DNA of 64,000 nt from Plectrocnemia conspersa (taxonomy: Eukaryota > Arthropoda > Insecta > Trichoptera > Polycentropodidae): contig VTFK01000376.1 in the NCBI GenBank assembly GCA_009617715.1, forward strand, positions 209,243-273,242, given 5' to 3'. Within the stretch, counting starts at the first letter, position 1; every line of letters begins with the position of its first letter. The notes under the pieces were generated by a model, which saw nothing but the letters and a program-made list of their open reading frames with translations, had not been told where the DNA came from and did no database searches. The translations under genes were made by a program, and so were the position numbers. Of this stretch, positions 35,780 through 47,300 are shown piece after piece.

Positions 35780-36240
35780 AAACGTTAACTCTCCGCTCAC
35801 ACACGAGTCGCATCGCAAATTTTCAAGATCCGAAAGCTTTCCGGCAAATTAAATATGACTTCCATTAAACAACTGCGAAGTCTCCAGACGCTCAGATTTA
35901 CCGTTATGTGTTGTGTATACTACACTTTGCATGCTACCGACCGGTTGTGTGACACTTTAAACAAAACGGAAATTACCAATGCAAACAAAACAAAAGTAAG
36001 AACACAGAATATGCGAATAAGTCAATTTCCTGTGCGAATAATGAGGTTTCGATGCGGCCGTGCGCGTTCTCAAATTAGTTTTACGGGGTCATTTTAATAT
36101 TGAACGCGTTTATCTTTGACCTGGACCCGGAGCGTGTCAAATTAATTATTTGGCCATGGGGTCAGAGCGGAAAACCTGTGGGACCCGCCTGTTAATACGA
36201 CCGCACCTTTAGAACCTCTATTTAGCATTGGCATGTAGAA
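35780..36240. other. GC-richer non-repetitive island with nuclear-receptor-like half sites
   Basis: Complexity is raised, especially at 36020-36215. ggggtca occurs at 36085-36091 and 36158-36164 and tgacctggaccc at 36117-36128, around an attaattatt homeodomain-type core at 36141-36150. An 80-codon plus frame (35855-36097) has no recognisable domain. It may be regulatory, but motif matches this short are weak evidence. Confidence 0.35.
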
Positions 36241-36701
36241 GGTAAATCAGTACACAGACGTATAACATAGCTTGATTGCGATTTCCTGGAAAATTTTCAA
36301 CATATCAGTTTTAAATCATAAATAATATTTGCAAACAATTTCGTTAAATTCCATATTTTTCATCAAATTTTTTGTTCAATAAAAATCGTATGCGTTTTTA
36401 AACTATTTGCTTATTATTATATCAATAAAATGTTCGGGTGCAAAATTAAAAAAAAATGCAAAAAAAATTGAATACATTCAAGTTTCTATCCATAAATTGT
36501 AGCAAAGATCCAAGATGGTGAAGTGTAAAAAATCTGACACAGTTACTATATGAGATAAGATGAAGTTAAAAAATTTTGTGTCATTAAGTTATTTAAAAAC
36601 TAGATCTAGTTTGGAATCCAAATATTGAATACATGTGAGATATTATCTATGAACTGATGTAATACATTATTAGGAATTTTTCAATATCTAATATGTACGA
36701 T

Positions 36702-37945
36702 CAGGCCTTCCAAGAAGGGAGGGGGAGACGGGACAAATTCTTGGGGCCCGTTCTCCTTGAGTGACCCGGCTCTGAAAAAATACATATCAAGAATATACTT
36801 ATCAAAAAAACTAAAATCTGATATCAAATAACAAACCGAACTAAATGTTTGCGATGAATATATTTTAAGTATAAGTTTCTTTTTCTTTTTTTATACATAC
36901 AGAGTGGAACATTGCCTTCAAAAGCACACTTTCTAGAAAGTACTTTTACAATAAGAAATGAGTGTTTTATTTTGATGCAGCTCCGTTTGTGTTAAATTTT
37001 GTTTGCAAATTATTTTTGATTTTATTGTTTTCTGAACCTTATAAAATATTACACATATTTAGGAGGCAATATACAACGGATGTAAATAAGTAGCAGTAAA
37101 TTTAGGTATTTGATCTGAATTTTCAGATCGATGAAAAAAAAGAAGTAGCAGAGAAATAACGAGGAATCAACAACAACACCAGCTGAATTATATTATTAGT
37201 AATTTGACAACTAAAATAAATAAATAAATTCAGTTTCATTTGACTATTTCGCTACTTGAATGATGATGAAATTCGGGAAAAGAAAAAAATACTACGAAAC
37301 AAATATAACGATGATCTTGATGAGCTGTTATCTGAAGAAAGATTACATTTAAAATCAATATGTGATGCAAATAGTGAAATAAAAAATATTTTACCCATAC
37401 AGTTGCTAAATAAACTAAATCAACTCTTAATATTGCTATAGGTTTAAGATTATTTTGTGCAATACCAGTAACTATCAAGGACGTCATTTGGGGAGGGCCA
37501 GGTGGCATTTGTTCCCCCTTGAATTTGGTCAGAAAAATGCATGTCATTCAATGAGATACTATGAATCATTTACCCACGCTGAAATGCTCCCTTATTCTAA
37601 ACCAGAAATTTTTCGGGTCATCCTTCAAAGAAAATGTAAAAACACAGTCTTAAATCTATCCAAAAAATATTTTTTAAAATATCATTTCAGTGAAATCATA
37701 TCAAAATATACTTTCACCCGTAGATGTATATATTTACCTGTGAAAATATAATTTATCAGGCAGGTGCTAGTAAAATATATGATTTCATTTTTCCATATGT
37801 AGTAATATATACATTTACGTACTTATCATTATTTATTTACATGCAATGTGAAAATTTTACAGTGCAGTGAGAATATATTATCACTAGTCAAGTTCAAATA
37901 TATTTTCATCAGTAGATTTATATTTCTATTAGAAAAAATAGAGCT
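36702..37945 (+). mobile_element. hAT family 'A/B/C', copy C, 3'-truncated
   Basis: It begins caggccttcc, corresponding to the left terminus of copy B, and is collinear with B from 23502 to about 24430: shared blocks include ttctccttgag, gtggaacattgccttca, gcacactttctag, gtagcagtaaat and the tatgtagtaatatata segment. Unlike B it retains a transposase fragment at about 37244-37482. The palindrome-bearing right half is missing, so it ends without a right terminus and no target duplication can be tested. Confidence 0.8.
37244..37482 (+). pseudogene. ZMYM-type hAT transposase, C-terminal fragment
   Basis: IREKKKILRNKYNDDLDELL and SEERLHLKSI match the helix before the dimerisation domain in hAT proteins annotated as zinc-finger MYM-type 1-like (pattern KYxxDLxxxLxxExxHLKS). 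After a one-base shift near 37425 the DNA reads NIAIGLRLFCAIPVTI, matching the NVxIALRIFxxxPVTxASAERSFSKL core, but it stops exactly before ASAERSFS. There a new sequence begins (caaggacgtcatttgggg at about 37480), which looks like another element end inserted or joined at this point. Catalytic and zinc-finger parts are absent. Confidence 0.75.
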
Positions 37946-38004
37946 ATAAAAATTTACCAATATAAATATTTCAATGACACCGCCTTTTAGCAACGTTAAA
38001 AAAA

Positions 38005-38190
38005 TGCTACGTCAAGAATGCAAGGAATTGTATTCCAAAGCCACTAGGAAAATACACTAAGATACAAATACGGATACTTCTTGTATAAATTCTATTTGGA
38101 TCCTCTCCAAAAACAGGGAGTACTTCGTTTCACTTTGATTTTAGACAATTGAGCCATATTTAAATAAATTATTGAAGTGACACGCGCTCC
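38005..38190 (-). pseudogene. LINE reverse transcriptase, post-catalytic fragment
   Basis: On the minus strand a frame reads FKYGSIV, a stop in place of Trp, NQSETKYSLF and LERIQIEFIQ, matching the LEYxSVVWNP...IERIQxxFI segment of Jockey/CR1-type LINE proteins. It shares nucleotide blocks with the fragment at 30.6-30.7 kb, so the two are from one family. It lies just outside hAT copy C. Confidence 0.72.
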
Positions 38191-38194
38191 GCAT

Positions 38195-40670
38195 AATGTA
38201 GCCGAGCATTTTCGACGCCTTATCGCGACGTGCATAGTAAACATTTATCACTGCTTGAACGTCACTCTCAAATCATCTCAAAAATAATGTTTGCTAAAAA
38301 CATTTCCGCCTAAATTGTAAAAGAATTTCGCCGTGAAAAGGGTTAAGGAATTATAAAAATTTGATCGAGCACCTCTACAGCGACTCCTGGTCTTTCTGTA
38401 AAGAGAATGAATTTTAATTGGTGCAAATATTATATTTTAAAACCCTTTCAAGTCAACAGTGTTTTTATTTTCGAGCAGTTTATATACTATTTTTCAGATT
38501 GGATTAAAAACATACAGAAAAATCGATTTATTTGTAGTATTTTTGTGAATTCTGCGATAGCTTTGTAGTAGCTTTAATAAATTGAATGTGAATGTTCTGT
38601 CCGTAAACTAATAGATCCATTTCACTCTTGGTATCCATCCAAAACTTTCAATTTACCTAGACAAAGCATATTGAGTAATCGGCGTAAGACAATATTCTAT
38701 TTTAATTGTATCGGTGTCTATTTGCATTATTTTATGCAAAAAAGAAATAGGCAGTCTAGACTGAGGCTTTTGCTCCACAAAGCCACTAATACAAACACAA
38801 TAAATCATTTGTCATAAAATATCAATTTCAGGCTAAAAGCTTTATGCAATTAATCAGAACCGTTAAATTAATGCGATGCAAATTTGTAACTCAAATTTGA
38901 ACCGCGAACCATAAATACATCTCTAGTGCAATGAAAATTAATTAATTGATCAATAACTATTGTAATGTTTCTCATTGTGTAGCAAATGTGACATATAATA
39001 GTTAGGCTTGTTTAGCTGTAACAAGACATACTATATTGTTCAAACATTAATCAAAACACGACCGGACGTAAATTATGCACCAAAAGGAACAGGGGTAGCT
39101 AAGCTGTTAACCGCGAAACGTAGGTAGCCTTGGAAGTGAATCTGAAAATCCATGATTTGAATTAACATAACAATTTCTATACCATACAAAAAATCAGAGA
39201 AAGGGCATAGCTATTTTCAAAGAGTAAAACGTTTTATATATACACGTGAATACACCCTTTCATCAATCCACATTGACATGGGTGAATGACAATGTTTTTC
39301 CGATTCCGGTATTTCTGACCCCCAGCTAAAACTTTAACGAAACAAATGTCCACAATTCAACGTTCGGATACAACGTAAACCTGTCAGTTTCCACCCCCAG
39401 ACAGAATGATTGATGTTACTCGTTGGTGCAACTGTGATAATGGTATTCAATCTGTTCTGGGGTACAAAATATGTACAAATAGCAATATGATTTTGACAAC
39501 TGGGATTTTTAAAGCATCCGACAGGTATTTACCAGACATCTGCAAAAAAAAAAAAGCATAATATATAGAGTTACGTTAGTTGTGAATTTACTGGGACTCG
39601 TAGAAATAAGAGACGGCGGAGATTTAAATTGGAAATTAGAATTCTAAGATTAAATTGCGTCTGATGGTGCAAAAAAGAAAGCTTTCATTCTAGCGAACGT
39701 TTTAGAATAAATTTAATTTTATTATAGATTACTAATTTATAATATAAATGTTCACTAGAACACTAAAACATACAATCTAATAATAATATTATATTTTAGC
39801 GAAAAAAATGTAATAGCATAAAAAGGAGCAAGATCTAGAAACATGGCGAGTACTTACAATCCTAATCTAAGTAAATAATCCCTTTTTATTTACTAAATCA
39901 GATCTGTTTTCTTTTAAGAGCAAGATTAAATTATATTAATCATTAATAAATAAGACGTGTCTATATATTTTTCGTATTAATTTGCTATAAACAACGATAG
40001 CAAATAAAGCAAAAATTTTATTTTATATTCATATCGCAAGCAAAGAAACTCGTTTTAACAATATTCATAAACTTGCAATTGTTAATAAAAAAGTACTCGA
40101 GACGATGCAGATGCTCAACTTAATCTCTATGCTATTTAATTTATTCGTTCATATTTACTAATATAAATATTTCAACGGAATTAAATAAGAAACACTACTG
40201 AGACTTTAAGCGCTATTTATATTACAAATTATTGTTACGTTGATATTACCTTTACTTCTACTTTATTTTAATTAATTAGTAAAATTATTTACATACACAT
40301 TTTCAGCGTATAAAAATTATTCTACGTTATATTTATACATAAATTTCTTAAAAACAATATTAAATATTTTTTTTACAAGTCACAATAAAACAAATCTTAT
40401 TTTATTGATTTTTTATAAACTTTTGAGAAAATTAAAATTCAGAAAGTATTTTCCGTAATATAATCACAATTGTCTGAAACTTCTCAATAACAAAATTTGC
40501 AAAATTCGTCCTTAGCTACATTGAATTTATCTGTGTAATGGTGAACATTTCAGAGTGATTGTAAATGGGTCAGAGTTTCGTAGAATATGATTAATTAGTT
40601 GAACTAATAATATATATTTTTAATATTTAATTAACATACAACATAAATAAAATATTATAAGGCACTGATT
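38195..40670. other. non-coding stretch, no gene recognised
   Basis: AT-rich with somewhat more complex patches at about 39050-39450. No open frame above 60 codons is reported by my reading and no element ends were recognised. Confidence 0.55.
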
Positions 40671-40679
40671 TAATTAAAT

Positions 40680-40800
40680 TAAACAACAACGCCATGAATC
40701 ACTAGAAATTTACGAACTTGATCCCGATTATTATTAAGATGAAGGTGTTAAGATTATTTTCTGAGATTACATAAAATAAACAGCGTTCGAGAAATCGTTA
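40680..40800 (+). repeat. dispersed repeat R2, copy 1
   Basis: Related to 41665-41800: shared blocks are atcactagaaatttacg / atcaccagaaatctacg, a gattattattaa/gcattaattaa block, aaggtgtt/acggtgtt and aaataaacag near the end. No coding capacity. Class unknown. Confidence 0.6.
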
Positions 40801-41664
40801 TATTGTAGTACTTTATTTTAAGAACATTGATAGTGCAAGAATTTAATGATATAAAAAGTCATTTTATTTATATACCAAAATAAAATAATGCACTTAAAAG
40901 CACCTAATATAAATATGAAAAATGTACTTTGCACAATAAATATAATATAATAAATTACTACATTTTTATTAACGAATTTATTTGCATAATTTTATAAAAT
41001 AAGAATCACGTTTCTATAATATATCCTAAATTAATAAATGGTTTGTTAACGCGTAGGTATCTTGACATATGAACAACTATCATTTGCTTACTCACTACAT
41101 TATAAATAAGCTTTAATTTGTATGCGCTTCTATACAATCAGATTGTATGGAGGAATATACCATCACATATCTTCACCGCAAAAAATGTGCTACACAGATC
41201 ATAACAATGAAACAGCATATATATTACCATATTTGCCCTAGATTTTTTAATTGAAGTTACGTGCTAGTTCAATAGACGTTGAAATAATGTGCCACTTTAA
41301 TAATATTCTCTGCCAAAAAAGCTGGTAGTTTAAGATTTGACATCTACAATCAGTTTGGATATTTGGCATCGTATACAATTTAGTTAAAAATATTTTTATA
41401 TGATAATGCAAGGCATTGTTCTAAATATTAGAGAGATAATAACGACAGTTAACAAACAGACAATTTTCTATTGACTTTGTTTTGGTTAAAATATACCGCT
41501 GAGATAGAAGTCATATCTTTTTTGCTAACCCTGTCTAAACAGAATATTCCGTCAGCCTTTAAACACATCGTTAGAAAGGAATATAAATTAACAAATTTTC
41601 AGCCATCCTTTACAAATATTAATATTAGAATTTAATAAATTAAATTAAGGATCTTATTTATTTT

Positions 41665-41800
41665 AATTGAACGCTAGTGTCACGGATCACCAGAAATCTA
41701 CGGATTTCATAAAGATTAGCATTAATTAATAACGGTGTTCAAATTTATTTTTCGGGATTAAATTAAATAAACAGAATACTTGAAAATTTGTTGTCAAGTT
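41665..41800 (+). repeat. dispersed repeat R2, copy 2
   Basis: Same orientation as 40680-40800, about 1 kb away, so either a local duplication or two insertions of one short element. Confidence 0.6.
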
Positions 41801-41804
41801 TTAT

Positions 41805-44190
41805 AATAGTATGTGTAATGGCAAATTTGAGATTTGATACCTACGTAAAACGATGTAAATATATTCAACGTTATAAAGCGACGTAAAACGACACTGTATT
41901 GTGCCAAAGTGTTCTAGGGGCTGTCGTGACACCTATACAGTCCTAGTTTATTAGCATTGTCATTAACGGTTGTATTCCATCACATTAACCATGAGATGGC
42001 ATTTATAAACGGGATACGCTGACCCAAATCTTTCTTCCGGCTCACATTACGGAAAAGATTTTTCGACTTTCATTATAGAGGCGAAAAAAAACTGTTTATT
42101 ATTTTAAGGGAGAGAATTTTGGTTACCAACCACTCTTTTCTTTTCCGTTCATATTAGTTTGGATAATAATTTGAGAAATTACTGTATACGTATATGAAGT
42201 TTAATAAAAGCATATTTGCTCTGCTGGTTTTATATTATAATTACCTTAACTAACAACTAGCCTTATATAAATATAATAGATTTTCAACGACTCTACAATT
42301 TCTTGCATTGATAATAATTATTTATTATATATAAAAAATAGAATATAAATAATTTTAGTGTATTAGATCTGATAAATGCATCTGTATTTCTGACTTAACT
42401 AATTTAAAAATACAGTATGTACATTTTTACATATTTATTTTTTCGATTCACTTTTCTTGTTTTGTAAAATATATAATTCAGACTTTTTAGTCTTTTTGTA
42501 ATGATAACCATAATACATAAATTGTCATAATAAACCGGATATGCCTTTGGTTCATTGTGAGTAAAAAGTAAATTGCATGTTTATTATTTGTTGTATTTTA
42601 GCTAATAATGCAGCATTTACAGTTTAAAAATCATCCCTTTTTAAAAAGATGCATTTTATATATGTTACAGAAAAAGTGTGAATTTCGATAATGCATACAT
42701 TAACTAATCAATGTATACACTGTCAAATCACTTTAGTTACAATACACACTGAAGAATTTCTGAACAATGTAACTAGTAGCCATATTAAAAAAATTAAAAA
42801 AACATGGCAATCCTAGAGGAGATATAGAATATAAAAAAAAACTCATGATTATATTTTTAATTACGTGTATTAAAACAAAAAAACATCGTTTTAAAAAAAA
42901 TATAAAATATAAATAATTATGAAAAATTATTTTCAGTGAATATAAAATATATTTTTGCAATCTGAGTAACAAAAAAACTATAAACCATATTATTATTTAT
43001 CAATAAAAAAGAACATAGTGTAAATTTTATTTTAATAAAGTCATACAATTAACAACTGAAAAAGCTGTTCTCTAAAATCACCATCAATGTCCCAGACACT
43101 GTCTGAATCACTGCAGAATATTTGCAGAAATTGTAGGATGCCATCAAATATAAAAAAACCCACATCGAATTCATTGACCAAAATAGATTATCCAATAATT
43201 TTATAAAATGAATGACTTAAATCAGTTATTTTGTATATTTAATATTGGTAAGTAACACGGTCTGGTATATCTAATTTGTTGACGATGTAAATTGCTTAAA
43301 TCGGAACGTGTTATACCACTTAACACACTCACTAGTTAAGGCATACACGTTGCATGCATTGCCTAGTAAAAGTATACACAAAATTTAGCACTGTAAGCTT
43401 TAAATAAAACTCACATTAGTTCATATTTTGACTAGGCATTTTATACATTATCGAAATTTAAACATATACATACATAGATGTATACAGTTCGTATCCTTAG
43501 CCATCTATAAAGCACTTCTTATAATATACGATTAAATCGATATTCAGCCATTATATTAAAAATCTATTTATAATTTTTTATAAACATTAGTCGTGATCTC
43601 CCAGATAAGTAATGACTCACCACTTCTATATCGTGCTGGTAATAATCACGTTATATAGAATTAGGCAATGAAAGAAGGATATCAATGTGTAATGAACACG
43701 CACAATATAACATACAATAAAATCCCCCCTCTCTTTCTTTTTTCTCTAATACTGTTAACAGAATAAGTAAAATCGAAATAGCATCATAGTATTAGTTAAC
43801 TGTTACAATTATTTTGTGGAATATATTCTACTCAATATTATTATAATCCAAAAATCATAAATTTAATTTTAAATATCCATTAATGTGTTTTTGTTTTTAA
43901 GTATAATACAATAATTTAAAACAATTTACCAACATATTTTAAAAAAAATCAATTGATAGAATAAGCATTTGTATTAAGTATCAATATTTATACGAGAAAA
44001 TGTATCTTTAACATCATGTATGTGTGTTAAGACTTAGTTGGGAAAATGTAAGTAAAATTAAAAAATATGTTTTTTTTCTCTTAGAAAATTATTTCTTAAG
44101 AATTTATCGAAAAAAATGCAAAATCAAAATTTCCATTTTTCTTAAACTTTTTTTATAAAAAATAAATTTATACAAATACTTGATGTTTAT
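41805..44190. other. AT-rich stretch, nothing recognised
   Basis: No recognisable domains. A 79-codon minus frame at 42733-42972 is dominated by Phe, Ile, Leu and Lys, as expected from A/T runs. Confidence 0.6.
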
Positions 44191-44194
44191 ATGC

Positions 44195-44365
44195 TTTCTT
44201 TGAATGGCTAAATAAATATTTACGATTTTCTCTACTGCTCTAATTAGGGTTAACTTTGCTTTGATTTTTTAAGAGCAATATAAAAGAAACAGCTCCGCGT
44301 GAAAATCGGCAGATTGCAAAAATGTATGTTGGCCTCCACAAAAGCTATAAAAAAAATTTTCGGCG
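44195..44365 (+). repeat. dispersed repeat R1, copy 2
   Basis: Homologous to 5395-5605 in the same orientation; the best shared segment is cggcagattgcaaaaa followed by tgtatgttggcc here and tctatgggggct there. Boundaries are approximate. Confidence 0.65.
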
Positions 44366-44369
44366 AATT

Positions 44370-47300
44370 TTTTTTTCTTTTCAATGATGAAAAATACAAA
44401 GTAACATTACCATTAACAATTTTATTTACGATTTAAGTATAAATACGGGAGCAGAAAAAATTATTTGTAACTCGACCCTCTACCAAATTACAACTTAAGG
44501 GCTCATAAGTAACAGAAAAAAGTGTATAGTAGTATATTGTTCTACAAAATATGTGATTAGTCATAAAAATATACATTATACATTAACATGCATGAATTTA
44601 TTAATTGCACTAATACGCAACTACTATATAATACCTTCTATTACCCTCATAATTCACAAATGTATTTAAAAATATTGCTTTAAAGAAATACACAAAGGTC
44701 CATTCATATATCATAACGCCCATTGTATTATTATCTAGATTTGGCAAATGTAAATATTTACCGTACCAGATTAACCCCAACAAATTGCTAAACGAGTTGA
44801 TGTATGATGTCTGAGATTATTTGCAAATAGTAAGGTGTAATTTTATTTCCAGAGAAAGACTACTAAGAGTGTACTAAACTTAGCCCGGTGATGTGTTTGC
44901 CTTATAGTGGTTTCGATATTTAAGTTCATAAATTCGATTTAATGTCTCAAACAAAGATTTTGCTATATACTCGCGCTTGAATAAGGATTAAATTTATGTC
45001 TATGTTGCGTGTTTTATGTTTGATATATAATATTTTGATACTTAAAAATGCATTATGTGTGAAAATAATGCTTGAATTTTCGTTAATAAAAATAATAGTA
45101 ACGAGAATGAATCAAATTTTATTATTCGAACGTCAATATCACAAGTTCACTAACATACATTTAAGATATAGTTTGTCATCGCGACCTATGAAATAATTTA
45201 TATTTCACAATCGAAATAGAAAATTTATGATCTTGTGATGTTTTTATTAAAAATTTGATTTAATTTATTTGCAAATTTAAGATGTATTTTTTCGACTTTT
45301 AGAAGTGGTAGATTTTATAATTTTTAATTTTAAGACTCGTTTACATATTGGAATCAAGAATATTGTGATCAGAAGATTTTTTGCTGATTAAATACTGTTT
45401 TTAAATTACCAATTAATTCATATAAAATCAATTTGATTAAGTATTATATTATCCCTGCAATTTAACGATGTGTTCTAGGAATATAAACTAACAATGAGTA
45501 AATTCATTTTTCAACCCTCTACGATATATTAAAAGAGTAGAAGACAGATGTACTTTACATATAGTTAAAATCATTTACTCAATAAAAAGTATGCTAGATC
45601 TAAAATTCTTTTCTTATCATATTTAACTATAGATTATATGAATATAAATATTTACCTAGCAAATAGCCGTTTCGCTTGACGAATTTTGCGACAAATGTAC
45701 CATGCTTCCTTCGAGAGGTGCGTCTAAGATTCGATTTGTATTCAAAGGGCGGTTGGTCTATGAAATTCTTCACGAATGAATAAATGTTTGAAAGTGCATC
45801 CTTTGCCATTAATATTGAAACGCGCCCCGACGACATAAAAACGAATATGTTTCTCGAGGGAAATGGGAACATTCAACATTGCTTTGAAATGTCGCTTTAT
45901 CTATAAATAAAATATTCAACATTAAGCTGCGTTTCTGCTATTTCGACCAAAATGAAAAATATCATAGAGATACGTTAATGTGTGTTTACATTTGCTGTGG
46001 GTAATATTTATTCTGAATGCAGAATCTATATTCCCAATAGATTAAATGAAAATAAACCCTGAATTTAACGGAATATATTTAGTGTTTTATGATGTGTAAA
46101 AATCTACATTTATCGTCCTAAACGCTAAATGTAAATTAACCACAAAAAATGATTATATTCATATTTACCTGAAAAACTTTATCGGCCTCAAAAACCAACG
46201 AAAGACAAATAAGCGATAAGAAGCGATAAATGGGTTAGAAGTAGGGTTCTTAATTATTTATAGTTTTTAACTATTAGAATATTGAAAAAAAATATATTAG
46301 TAATTTTTTTCTTGGTTTGTACCGTTATTAATTCATTTAATTAATTTAAAAATCAATTAATTGACCATAAAATATATTTATTAAATATTGCTTAATAGTA
46401 ATTGAATTAAATTATAATTACTTTCATAATCGTTATACTTTTTGAGTTTTATTAAATATGCATAACACAATTCTGTGCGAATTACTAATCAGTGATAGCA
46501 TAAAAAGGAAAATGGTTAAATTAATATTACATACTTTTTGTTCAGGTACATCATTTCAGCATTTTTAATCACTATAATTAAGAACGGCTGAGATTGAATT
46601 AATTCAGCAAAATTGATGGAATATCTTAAATACATAATTTAGTGAAATTATTGTATATACAATAGCTTATAATGTTTGGAAGGTTTTATAAATAACTAGA
46701 AAAAAATTAACTGCGATTAAATTATTTAAGTGATTGAAATAAAATCTTGCGTTTTGAAACCACAAATACGAAAACGTAACACGAACATCACAACAATTTT
46801 CGAAGCACACTTGTTTTTGAGATAAGCTGTAAACTATGATAAAGGTTGGGACTGTCAGACATTGTGTATCGTTCATCGAACGAGTTCTACGAATTTTAGT
46901 CATAGTATACACGGCCGATAAACACAAAACGTTTTTGAAAGTCGTAGAAGCATGGTTTTATTGAGAAGAAGCGTCTCATTGTCTAGCATTTCGAAACAAA
47001 ATAAAGGCGATGATTCAGGTAACATTGCAAAACAATATACTAATATACAAATCGATACTTAGACCAATCTAGGGTAGTGCCTGTGCTTGCACCATCGCCA
47101 TCATCCAGAAATTTTAAAACAAGATTCTGCGAATGATGATCTATGTTATACATTATAATCTTAAAATATAATCTTTAAAAGACGAAATAACAAACAAATA
47201 TAATACAAGGCATACAAGAACAGACTAAAAATCAATCCAAAGAAAATTGCAACTGAAATACTTGACTGTAGATCTGATATAACAGATGACTTAAATAAGA

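Noticed and set aside
37236..37751. 103-codon minus and 98-codon plus frames
   Set aside because: Overlap the hAT copy C transposase fragment in the wrong frame or strand, or a junction sequence; no protein similarity.
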